NCBI GenBank assembly: GCA_030522415.1
Contig: CM060109.1
Coordinates: 3,874,655-3,938,654 of the forward strand
Direction of reading: 5' to 3'
Source of the DNA: Channallabes apus
Lineage: Eukaryota > Chordata > Actinopteri > Siluriformes > Clariidae
Length of the DNA stretch: 64,000 nucleotides
Position numbers and translations under genes: made by a program
Part shown: positions 44,601-54,768 of the stretch, piece after piece
Layout of the letters: the number at the start of each line of letters is the position of its first letter
Position numbering within the stretch: position 1 is the stretch's first letter
The notes under the pieces: generated by a model
Seen by the model: the letters and a program-made list of their open reading frames with translations, nothing else
Databases searched by the model: none
What the model was told of the DNA's origin: nothing

Positions 44601-45000
44601 TGTCAGGGGGCTACGATGTTTGTCAGTTCGCGGAGGTGAATCCAGATGCAGGTGCAGGCACGAGGCGTTGACTGTTCTTGAATGAATGAGAGTGGGCGTG
44701 TCGCACCGGGAAATCCGCAGGGGCGGGAGACGCGCCGTGAGCGTGGAGCTGAGTCGAAGGCGAGGAGAGGCGCGTTGGGTCGAGAGCCGTGAAATCCGTC
44801 AGCGTGGCGTCTGTGCCGAGACGTGAAGATAAGCCGTAGTCGAGAGAGCGTGCGTTAGGTCAAGAGCCGTTAAATCCGAATGTAGTGACAAATCCAAAAC
44901 TTGAGGCAAGGGGAAGAGACGAGAAACAAAACAAGGTCAGCAACGTGGAAAAAATCATGGACTGAGACGCGAGAAAACAGTGGCAAAAACACACACACAC
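44601..45000 (-). repeat. Gypsy 2 5' LTR, truncated
   Basis: Matches the first 380-400 bp of the other LTR and breaks at a (CA)n tract. The missing outer third includes the TATA box and the start-site 11-mer, so this copy could no longer be transcribed from its own LTR. Confidence 0.88.
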
Positions 45001-45286
45001 ATTCTTTACATTTTAGTAAGTTTTTAGAGAAATGTTGTAATATTGCAATGTTGGGCCTAGTTGTGAGCAGAATTTCTGTATTTGTTTTCACTTTGTCTGA
45101 ACAGGTATACAGAACATTTAAGCATTCATTTGCAGAGTTGTTCACTTACGTAGCCCCATAGCAGTATATATCATAAGTAATAAATACACAACAATCATAT
45201 TTTTTTATGAATAAGCATTTATTCATAAAAATATTTGGAAAAATATTATTTGGTCACATTCAGCGTAGTTTGAATGAAGTCTGTAT

Positions 45287-46090
45287 TTACTTGCAGTGAT
45301 AGTCCGTAAGACAGTTCTTTTCATCTGAGAAGCACAGGCGAACATTGCACTTGCTACACAGTGTTTTTGTGTATCCATTATTGCAGTGTCTGCAGCGTCC
45401 TGTGCAATGTGAAAATGTGCAATCATGTCTTTGCGTACATCCAGTTTAGTCATGGTCTGAGTTTCCAGAGTTTGTCCTTCTTTTCCATCTCTGACACAGG
45501 TTCTTTATGAAGTGTAATGAAGTCAACAGAGATTGGAATCTGTTGCGGGACATCACATCAGAAACAGGGGTGTACCATGTGTCTGTCTCCCAATACATAC
45601 GGACTCCAGACATTTGCATTAGGCCCATCTTCAGGTACATGCCAAGCATCTTCTCAATTTCCTCATTATTGCCGTTTACAGATGTTCCATTTTTTTTGCA
45701 AGCTGTACTCATTTGTGTTTCAGAGCCTCAATCATATCTTCTGTCACAAACTTTTAAAAGTACTCCAGTGGGGTGAGAAGGGAGGTGGCATCATTGGTGA
45801 TTTCTGAATCATAAAAATCAGTATTGGGACTGATAAGCTCCTTTTTCAACCAGCGAAACTTGTCACGGGCCACAGTGTGTTTTTTTTGGTTGGGGCTTGA
45901 TGCCCACATCATCATTGGCTGGGCAGTCAATGGATTGGTGGTTTTCTTTGTCCGTTTCACCTGCATCTTCATTCTCTGAATCACTTGCATCAGTGTAATC
46001 TGAGTCCATTTCAAAATCGCTCTCTCCATTTTGGACTGCAGCAATCACATCCTGCACACTGAATAGATGACCTTTCTGTACTGGTGGCAT
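45287..46090 (-). pseudogene. piggyBac (PGBD4-like) transposase, internally deleted
   Basis: N-terminal acidic part from 46090 (MPPVQKGHLFSVQDVIAAVQNG). Then KFRWLKKELISPNTDFYDS, and PGBD-type text MLGMYLKMGLMQMSGVRMYWETDTWYTPVSDVMSRNRF (45650-45500). Then a jump straight to the C-terminal Cys-rich domain (GRCRHCNNGYTKTLCSKCNVRLCFSDEKNC) ending at 45287. The catalytic Asp region is missing and stops break the frame, so it is nonautonomous. TTAA ends were not located. Confidence 0.85.
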
Positions 46091-46379
46091 TCTGAAACTG
46101 AAAATGTTTGGAAAAATGTAAATAAATATGTGAATAACACCTCTATAGGTCTTATATTGTAGGAGATAAACAAAGAATAGACAGGGTGGTAGACCACGTG
46201 TCAAGGGTGGAGATCTTAGTATTATCCATCAAAGTATCACAATTTCAATGCAAATGCTAATCAAAATTCCACTACATTCAAACAATACTGTGGCATGTTA
46301 TGCTTTTGACTTATCATACTAAAAGGGACACATGCATCCCCCCTAGAGCACTAACAGGTTCACATTCACACCTGTCCCT

Positions 46380-47600
46380 GAACAATGCAATTGAATTAAA
46401 TAAAATTTTATTTGTATAGCGCTTATAACAATTGTCATTGTCTCAAAACAGCTTTACACAATCAAAAGAATCATTTAGGTTGTATGGAATGTGAAAGTGT
46501 ATGAATCAAAATGGTCAGTTTGTCACTGGTGAGCAAGCCGCGGGCGACAGTGGCAAGGAAAAACTCCCTGAGATGGTGATAGGAAGAAACCTTGAGAGGA
46601 ACCAGACTCAACAGGGAACCCATCCTCATCTGGGTGAAACAGATAGCAGGAAATGATTTGCATTTATACAGTGTGTTAGGTGGCAGGCAGTTCAGCTATA
46701 ACAGTTGATGTTAATTGATGTTAATATGGAGTCCAGGTAGTTATTGGAGACTCAGAGGCTACGTTTACACTGCAGGTCTCGATGCTTAATTCCGATTTGT
46801 TGCCTATATCTGATTTTTTTAACCGTCTGTTTACACGTTCTTTTAACTATGACTCATATCCGATTCACGTGTTTACACTTGCCATACCATCTGAAACATC
46901 GCGCATACGTAAAGGGAGGTTCTTGCGCTACACACTAGCCAAGAAAGATGAAGGTGAAATATGCTTAACGCTATCTCTGCTATATATGCAAAGTTCGCGC
47001 ACCATGGTTTTAAAATGGAGGAGGAGAAAAAAACAGCATAATTGCAGCCTGCATATGCTTCATTCACCAAATACTGATTTAATGTTATTTAGCCCAAATA
47101 AGCATTAACACAAGGCGGGGTGTGTGTGTATGTGTGTTGGAAGGGGGCGGGGGGCGTTGTTCTTTTCCTTTTCCATGTCACCTATGATGTTATCATTCCA
47201 CACGCGCTTCCACCGGAGAATAACATTACTTCATTAAACCGCGAAGAAGTCGCAGTTTTAATGACGTACAGTACACAATGCCTCAGGAAATCCGATCTGT
47301 CTGTTTACATGATAATTACATTAGCACATATCTGATTTATATCCGATTTATTTCCCCATATGAAGGAGGCCTGAAACCGATCTCGAAATATCGGAATGCA
47401 TGCAGTTTTTTTCCTGTTTACACGGACATAGAACATATCCGATATGTGTCACGTATGAGCAAAAAATCGGAATTGGGCCACATTTACCTGGCAGTGTAAA
47501 CGTAGCCAGATAGACTTGTAGAAAGTTCCAGTCCTGAACTATCGAATTGTCAAGTCCTCAGAGAACCATCTTCTAAGTAGAGAGAATCATCACCAGACGC
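46380..47600. repeat. Interspersed repeat T, copy 1, interrupted by a MITE
   Basis: 46380-46756 plus 47508-47600 match 59840-60330 (TTTTATTTGTATAGC, GAGCAAGCC, GGCAAGGAAAAACTCCCTGAG, GAACCAGACTCAACAGGGAACCC). This sequence is very common in otophysan fish. Family name not known to me. The right end is cut by the LTR of gypsy 3. Confidence 0.7.
46757..47507. mobile_element. 751-bp MITE with AGA target duplication
   Basis: The ends GGCTACGTTTACACTGCAGGT and ACCTGGCAGTGTAAACGTAGCC are inverted. AGA is duplicated at 46754-46756 and 47508-47510. The uninterrupted repeat copy near 60192 (GACTCAGATAGAC) shows the empty site. A 3-bp duplication suggests a PIF/Harbinger-type mechanism. The interior has inverted halves (CCGATTTATT, CCGATATG) and no transposase. 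Confidence 0.8.
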
Positions 47601-48190
47601 TGTCACACTCTCAGTGCCTTCGCGCTGATCAAAGACCTTTTGATATTTCCTTTCCCACACTGTAAGACTCTCATCACACTGTCATCGCCCCTCCCGGACC
47701 GCCCCGCCGGCACACCGGTTTCTCATCTGGCGCTGATTTCATCCAGCTTATAAGGAAGCGCAGCACGCTGCCTCGCGCTGTTGTTTCGCCACAGTTTTCT
47801 CGCGTTTCTGTTCATGACTTTTCACGTTGCTGATTTCGCCTTGTTTCTCGTTTTTGCCCCTCGTCTCACGATTTGGATTTATCGCCTCGCTTGGATTTAA
47901 CGGCTTTGAATTTTCCCTTTCGTTTCTCGACCACAGCCTTGCTTCGCGTCTGTTTTGGCGCAACGACATCGCGGACGGACTTCACGGCCCCGACCTAACA
48001 CTTCTGCCTTCACGACCACGGCTCTGTCTCACGTCCCAGCGGCAATGCGACGCTATGGATCCCGCGTCTCGGCACCGGCGCCTCTGCTCTAACTACAGCG
48101 ACACCACAGAAGAGCTGGGAGGCTCATGACCCGCACCTCCACCTGCACCTGGGCCCATTTTCACAGCCCATGTTCCGCGCCCACGCGACA
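47601..48190 (+). repeat. Gypsy 3 5' LTR
   Basis: 590 bp, TGTCACACTC...CGCGACA; inverted relative to and diverged from 39848-40454. Contains CAGCTTATAAGGAAG as the TATA region. Confidence 0.85.
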
Positions 48191-48209
48191 GAATAATCCA
48201 GCCATCACT

Positions 48210-49830
48210 ATGGACCCAGCAGGGTTAGACGGGATGAGACGGGCACTGGAGACCCTAGGTGTGCTCCTCGGGAAGAACCAAGAGGAACTCATTGCCACAA
48301 GACGAACTCTAGCTGACGTCATCTCCCAAGTACAGCTTCTCCAGGTGCCTACAGCTCAGACCTCATACTCCGGAACCCCACGCCACGCCAGCCCCTCCCA
48401 CTTATGGGGGAGAACCAGGAACTTGTAGATCATTCCTCTCACAATGCTCACTGATTTTTGAGCTACAAGCCTCCTCCTTCTCATCAGAACGTTCCCGGGT
48501 GGCCTACGTAATCACGTTACTAACCGATAGAGCCAGGGAGTGGAGCACAGCCCTCTGGGAGGCTTGCGACCCATGCTGCGAGAACCTCGACGACTTCTCC
48601 AAGGAGATGAAGAGGGTCTTTGATCGCTCGTTCGTCGGCAGGGAGGCTGGAACTAGGTTATTAAGACTTCGTCAGGGATCCCGCTCTGCTTATGACTATG
48701 CCATCGAGTTCCGTACACTAGCCGCTTCTAGTGGATGGAATGACAGAGCCCTAGCGGACGTTTTTCTGGAAGGGCTATCAGAAGCTCTTAAGGATGAGCT
48801 CATCTCCCATGAACCTCCCACGGACCTCCATGAGCTCATGGATCTCGCCGGGCGGGTCGACTCACGTCTCCAGTTAAGACGGCCATCCAGAAGTGTACCC
48901 TCCGCCAGGAAATCGCCCCAACCCAGAATGGGGCATGCGCCTCCTACCCTGCAGCAAACAGATCAAGAGGAGCCCATGCAGCTAGGCAGGACCCGCATCT
49001 CTGACGAGGAGAGACGCCGACGCCGTCTACAAGGGGCTTGTTTTTACTGTGGAGCTTCAGGACACAGGCTTAAAGACTGCCCGTTAAAAGGGAGGCCCAC
49101 CTTAGTCAGACTGGGAGCACTAGAGGGCTCTCATCCTGATAGATTCCCACAATCACGTCCCCTACTTCCCGTAAACCTAATCATCGGTGGTCAGGCTCAC
49201 CCAATTCAGGCACTCATTGACTCCGGCTCCGATCGGAATTTGATCAGCGCGTCTACGGTGAAGGCACTAAAAATCCCTTGTGTACCACTAGACACTCCGC
49301 TCGCCGTTCAGGCCTTGGATGGGAGCCGGCTTCCACCCATCATACGTAGAACCCCACTGTTAACTTTAAGAACGTCAGGGAACCACTCTGAGGAGATCTT
49401 CTTCTTCATCATTGACAAATCACACGCCGCTTTGGTCCTCGGACTCCCCTGGCTAGCCCTCCATGGGCTCCCAGATCGACTGGAACAAGCACGTCATCAC
49501 GGGTTGGAGCCCCTCATGCTCCACATTTTGATTTTCTCTCGAGGTCTGGAGGAGCACCGGCGCCACGTTCGCCAAGTTCTGCAGAGGCTCCTAAAGAACA
49601 ATCTCTTTGTTAAAGCCAAAAAATGTGAGTTCCATACAACTTCCACAATGTTCCTAGGATTTGTTGTCTCTCCCTCCAGACTGGAAATGGAGCCCGCCAA
49701 GGTCCAGGCCGTCTCCAACAGGCCCACGCCAGCCTCTCGACGTGACCTCCAACGGTTCCTGGGGTTGGCAAACTTCTATCGCCGCTTCATCCAGGGTTAC
49801 TGTTCCGTCGCCGCCCCCTCACCTCCCTGA
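48210..49830 (+). pseudogene. Gypsy 3 gag-protease-RT relic
   Basis: MDPAGLDGMRRALETLGVLLG opens gag. After a frame change at about 48430, a 443-codon frame holds the capsid (LLRLRQGSRSAYDYAIEFRTLAASSGW), CCHC (CFYCGASGHRLKDC), protease (LIDSGSDRNLIS) and [13 protein letters not shown]. It then jumps to ILIFSRGLEEHRRHV, having lost the whole RT palm including YLDD. Confidence 0.88.
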
Positions 49831-49946
49831 CTTCCTCCAAGACACTTTTCTACTGGAACGACGAGGCAGACAAGGCCTTCGCGGACCTCAAGAAGCGGTT
49901 CACCTCAGCCCCCATACTCACCATACCCGACCCATCTCGCCAATTT

Positions 49947-50938
49947 GTGGTAGAAGTGGACGACTCCAACACTGGCGTTGGGGGAATCCTCTCCCAAATA
50001 TCCCCGCGAGACCACAAGCTGCACCCCTGCTCATTCTACTCCCGCTGTCTATCTCCAGCTGAGAGGAATTACGATGTAGGCGACCGAGAGCTCCTGGCCA
50101 TCAAGTTAGCACTGGAGGAGTGGAGACATTGGCTGGAGGGGACCGAGCTCCCCTTCATAGTGTGGACCGATCACAGGAACTTAGAGTACCTGCGCACCGC
50201 CAAAAGACTCAATGCCCGTCAAGCTCGGTGGTCGTTGTTCTTCTCAAGGTTCAATTTCACCCTGTTTCATGTTTTTCGTCTTCACGGCCTCCCCACCGAC
50301 ATAGTTTCAGACCGTGGCCCTCAATTCACCTCACGCTTCTGGGGGGCCTTTTGTAAACTCATCGGAGCCTCTCCTAGCCTATCTTCTGGTTTTCATCCCC
50401 AATCCAACGGCCAAACAGAACGAAAAAACCAAGCAATGAAAGTCGCCCTCCGGTGTATGACTACTCGTGATGCTACCACCTGGAGTAAGTTTCTCCTGTG
50501 GGTCGAGTACGCTCACAACTCCCTACCATCTGCTTCAACGGGTCTATCTCCGTTCCAGTGCTGTCTGGGCTACCAACCACCACTGTTTCCCACTCAAGAG
50601 GAGGAGGTAGAGGTCCCCTCGGCACAACACTTTGTCCGCCGCTGCAGACGTACATGGTTACGAGCCAGACGATCCCTGCTGCAAGCATCCCGCTCATACA
50701 AGAAACAGGCGGACCGTCATCGCTCCAAGACCCCCAGGTATCACATAGGAGTCATGCTCGCCACCAGAGACATTCCCCTAAAGACACTTTCACGCAAGCT
50801 CTCTCCCCGTTTCATCGGACCCTTCACAATAACCAGGATAATCAACCCGTGCGCTGTCCGTCTCCTACTCCCATCGTCTATGCGACGCATCCACCCCACC
50901 TTCCATGTGTCCCAGCTACGACGCATCGTAAACTGTAC
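49947..50938 (+). pseudogene. Gypsy 3 RNase H and integrase relic
   Basis: RNase H ([36 protein letters not shown]) is fused to the late integrase core ([34 protein letters not shown]). The zinc region and first catalytic Asp are missing between them. [12 protein letters not shown] follows; the chromodomain is gone. The open frame continues into BEL sequence only by chance. Confidence 0.85.
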
Positions 50939-51785
50939 TCTAAGTAACGTTAAAAGGTATGGCATACTGTTTACTTGTCTGACAACAAGAGCCGTGCACA
51001 TTGAAGTTGCGCAATCCCTTGACACAGACTCTTGTGTGAATGCCATTCGACGCTTTGTGAGCAGGAGAGGTCAGGTGTCAAATATAAGAAGTGACAATGG
51101 AACAAACTTTATAGGCACTGAGACTGAACTGCGTGAGGCTATCCAACAATGGAATCAGTCACAAATTGAAAGCTTCCTTACGTAAAGGGGCATACAGTGG
51201 ACATTTAATCCACCTTCTGGGTCTCACTTTGGTGGAATATGGGAAAGGCAGATCAAATCAGTTATAAAGATCTTGAGATCAATACTGAAAGAACAAACAC
51301 TAAATGATGAGAGCTTGCATACATTCCTATGCGAAGTGGAAGCAATATTAAATAACCGAACCCTCACTACCTTCACGGACGACCCCACAGATGTGGAACC
51401 CTTTACACCCAACCATCTGCTGCTGATGAAAAAACAGCCAAACCTGCCTCCTGGACTTTTCAAAAAGGAAGACATCTATGCACGTCGCAGATGGAAGCAA
51501 ACTCAGTATCTTGCAGACTTATTCTGGAAGCAATGGGTGTGCGAATATCTGCCCTTGCTGCAGGAACGTCAAAAATGGTTTCAAGAAAGAAAAAACCTCT
51601 CGACTGGAGACGTAGTTTTAATAATTGATGAGTCTTCTCCAAGAAATTCATGGGTCGTTGGACGAATCACGAAAGTGTTCCCCGACATAAAAGGACTTGT
51701 GAGACGTGTATTAATTAAAACTAAAACCAACATTCTGGAAAGACCCATTGACATGTTGTGCCTCATATGTGAAACGGACTGTTAA
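50939..51785 (+). pseudogene. BEL/Pao integrase C-terminal fragment
   Basis: [27 protein letters not shown] and [13 protein letters not shown] are the BEL-type DDE core. One stop at 51183 follows. PPSGSHFGGIWERQIKSVIKIL, EVEAILNNRTLT, LTPNHLLLMK-like text and the C-terminal YLADLFWKQWVCEYLPLLQERQKW...GDVVLIIDE domain then lead to a stop at 51785. The upstream pol is absent. 51786-52451 may contain the LTR of this element (GGAATGTAAGAGCC near 51957) but I could not define its ends. Confidence 0.85.
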
Positions 51786-52451
51786 ATATGTCATAATCTC
51801 CTATGAAATTTGGTACGCTGATATAAACACCTGAGACAAATAGCATACACTTAAAAGATTTTAAAAGGTTAAAAGGTTAAGAAAGTTTAATTTTATGGCT
51901 CACAAAAAAAAAAACACAATGTAATTGTCAGTCTTCCTCTCTGTCAATTAGGGGCTGGAATGTAAGAGCCATATTGTATTTGATATGAATTTGTTTTTCT
52001 GTTTATTTATTTTATTCTATCTTATTCTATTCATTAGTTAAGCATTAAGCTTATTAGATAAGCCATAAGCTTTGAATTTGTTAGTCAAGCATCCATTTTG
52101 ACAATCGTAGGTTGGTCTGTGATGTCATTCCACTATTATACGTATTTGTATGACTATTGCATGGAAAAAAGGTCAGTTTTTGATGCGGATTTGTGGAGAC
52201 ACAAGCTTTTGACCGTAAGCTAACCGTGAACAATTTGATATATCTACTTGGTGTAACGTAATTTAAGTTTGTGACCTACTGATACAGCAACTGGATTGAT
52301 GTAACCACAGTGGATTTACTCAAGGCAACTGTACAAGTGTTAAATCTTTGATGTTGGAAAAATAAAACAAGAGACAAAGGTCACTGTAATTCCGTGAGTA
52401 AATAATCAAACTAAAGATATGCGTCAAAACATGTGGCATAATATGACCGTA

Positions 52452-54144
52452 CAAATCCAAAGTGTGACCTGCTTTATGAGTGGGTCCTACTACACACTGA
52501 TTTACTCGAACTGAGTCCAGTATGGACATAAATGCTGTTCTCAGAGGGTCTTCTGGATTGTCAAAATGAATATTATAATCTCCAGCAATTAAGGCTTTGT
52601 CTACAGAAACAACAAGGTTTGAGAGGAAATCTGAAAATTCACAGAGAAACTCAGAGTACGGCCCTGGGGGTCTGTAAATGATGATTATGTAACATATACA
52701 GACATCATAAACAGAGACTACACAGTATATTTGGGCCAATAGTATTTACAATGCTATTTATTTTTATTATGAACAGTGTGACAGAGAGGAGGCTGCCTTG
52801 GGGAACTCCTTGTACTCGAGGGACATACACAAGTGTACACAAGTCTGACATACAGTAGAGCTTCCTATTCAGACTTGAAAGCTTCTGTTGGATAGCAAAC
52901 TGGATATGAATATACAGTAGGTAGGTTGCCTCTGAAACCCATTCTATGCAGATCTTTTAGGATCCCGTATTTCCAGGTGGTGTCATATGCTTTTTTTTTT
53001 TTTAAGTCAAGGACAGCTACCACATGCTCCTTTTTAATGAAGTCATCACAGACATATTGCTTAAGTTCTATAAGATGATCTAGAGTGCTCCTTCCTTTTC
53101 TAAAACTACACTGGAAGTCACTTATTTGATGATCGGATTCCAGTTTCCAGACGAGTCGATTGTTTATCATCCTGTTCATGGTTTTGCACATACAACTTGT
53201 TAATGCTATAGGCCGATATTTGTTAGGGTCTGTATGGTCCTTGTTTGGTTTAGGTATAGGTATGACTGTTGCTTCTAGCCAAGATGGAGGGTACTACCAG
53301 TTCTCCAGATTTTATTAAAGTTTTCCAAAAGATTAGATAAAATGTTTTGGGGTAAGTGTTTAAAAAATTGTTAATGGGACTTTGTCTGGTCCTACTGCAG
53401 TATCATGGCAGAATTTTAAGGAAACTGATAGTTCTTCCATAGTAAAGGGTTGGTTATATGGTTCTAGTTTTTCAGTATGGAAGTTAATTAAATTCTTTCT
53501 TGCATTTCCTGGAGTCTCAGAAATTTTGGGTAGCAATTTTCTGCTGAGGAGTTTCTTTCAAATGTTTTTGCTAAATTGCTTGCTATTTCTTGTTTCTGAG
53601 TTAGAAGGGTGCCTATCATTTACATGTTTTACTTGTGGTAATGGACTTTGCCATGACACTGCAGTAGGACCAGACAGAATTTTAAGGAAACTGATAGTTC
53701 TTCCACAGTAAAGGGTTGGTTATATGGTTCTAGTTTTTCAGTATGGAAGTTAATTCAATTCTTTCTTGCATTTCCTGCAGTCTCAGAAATTTTGGGTGGT
53801 AATTTTCTGCTGAGGAGTTTCTTTCAAATGTTTTTGCTAAATTGCTTGCTATTTCTTGTTTCTGAGTTAGAAGGGTGCCTAGATCATTTACATGTTTTAC
53901 TTGTGGTCAACCTCCTTTTCCTTTCATTCTTCTTATCACGTTCCATATTTTCTTTGTAGATGTGTTTCTTGTCAAGCTTGATACAAATAGATTCCAGCTT
54001 CGTTTCTTTGCTTCATTTATGTATCTTCGTGCTTGTGCTCGGCTGATTTTTACTTTGGTGAGATTTTCCACTGTTGGATGTTTATTGAATGTTTTTACTG
54101 CTTTTTTCTGTGCCTGTACAAGTTGTTTCATTTATCGTCAAAGC
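52452..54144 (-). pseudogene. L2/I-like LINE fusion remnant, block 2
   Basis: IIIIYRPPGPYSEFLCEFSDFL and YNIHFDNPEDPLRTAFMSI (L2 endonuclease) abut VYDVCICY (I-like RT active site) as in block 1. Then KGRSTLDHLIELKQYV and FDTTWKYGI-type text (53191-52865), fingers at 53.2-53.4 kb, and linker MKQLVQAQKKAVKTFNKHPTVENLTKV (54131-53907). All decayed. Confidence 0.75.
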
Positions 54145-54768
54145 ATGGGTGTGACAAAGCTGTCCTAGATGTCACCTCCGAGCAACCCTGGCACACATTT
54201 ATATTCTCTCTCCCTCTGCTCATACACACACACGCACGCACGCCTCTGAAAAACATCACGTTCACTCCCCTCCCATTGATTCTCCCGTTGGCAGTGCGGG
54301 TGCACACACGCACATGGACATAATGTACATTACTCCCTCTGTTTATGCATTTCCCGGACATTTAATGTGTTGTGCTATTTTGGCCTGCTGTTAAGCAGGC
54401 GCGCGCCGGCCGGCACTCCGGCGTGTGATGCGGAATCGGCCAAACAGAGCGACCGGGAGGCGGGCAGTTATGACGTCACTGACTGCGGCGCACCGGAGTC
54501 CAGCTATACCATTCTGTAATGTCAGGGGGGTGCCTGAATTTGTGACTGGGGAAAAATTACCTAGTAAAAACATTGTTTCAGTGAAGGATTGTTGTTTTTA
54601 CTTTGTTATGTGGAAACTTTTATAGAGTTGATGTTAAGTATGTCTTAACCATGTGACAGCAGTAAAGTAATGGTTTCTGTTTGAAGGTACTTACCTATTA
54701 ATGAGAGAGTCCCAGAAAGGGGCGGAGTCTGGCCTATAAAGTAGGAGACCAGACTCCAACATGGTTGC

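Larger units (their letters stand above)
39848..45000 (-). mobile_element. Ty3/gypsy chromovirus 2, nearly complete
   Basis: Minus-strand element with 3' LTR 39848-40454 (606-607 bp, TGTC...GACA) and a 5' LTR that keeps only 44601-45000. The latter breaks off at a CA run and then meets piggyBac sequence. Polypurine tract (AGAGGGGGGG) at about 40455-40470. The primer site AATAATCCAGC (44599-44589) is the exact complement of GCTGGATTATT in the LTR (40260-40250), which lies 29 bases after a TATAAG box. Inserted in L1 ORF2. Confidence 0.93.
47601..50938 (+). mobile_element. Ty3/gypsy chromovirus 3, heavily deleted
   Basis: Same family as gypsy 2, opposite strand. 5' LTR 47601-48190, primer site 48192-48202 (AATAATCCAGC) and gag start 48210. 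The RT palm is deleted at about 49520, and the RNase H end plus integrase zinc region at about 50263. There is no 3' LTR: at about 50938 it changes into a BEL/Pao fragment. The LTR start region reads GCTGTTGTTTC rather than GCTGGATTATT, so self-priming complementarity is lost in this copy. Confidence 0.88.

Noticed and set aside
49947..51185. A single 412-aa integrase-like protein
   Set aside because: It is a chance fusion of deleted gypsy and BEL sequences; both halves lack required parts.
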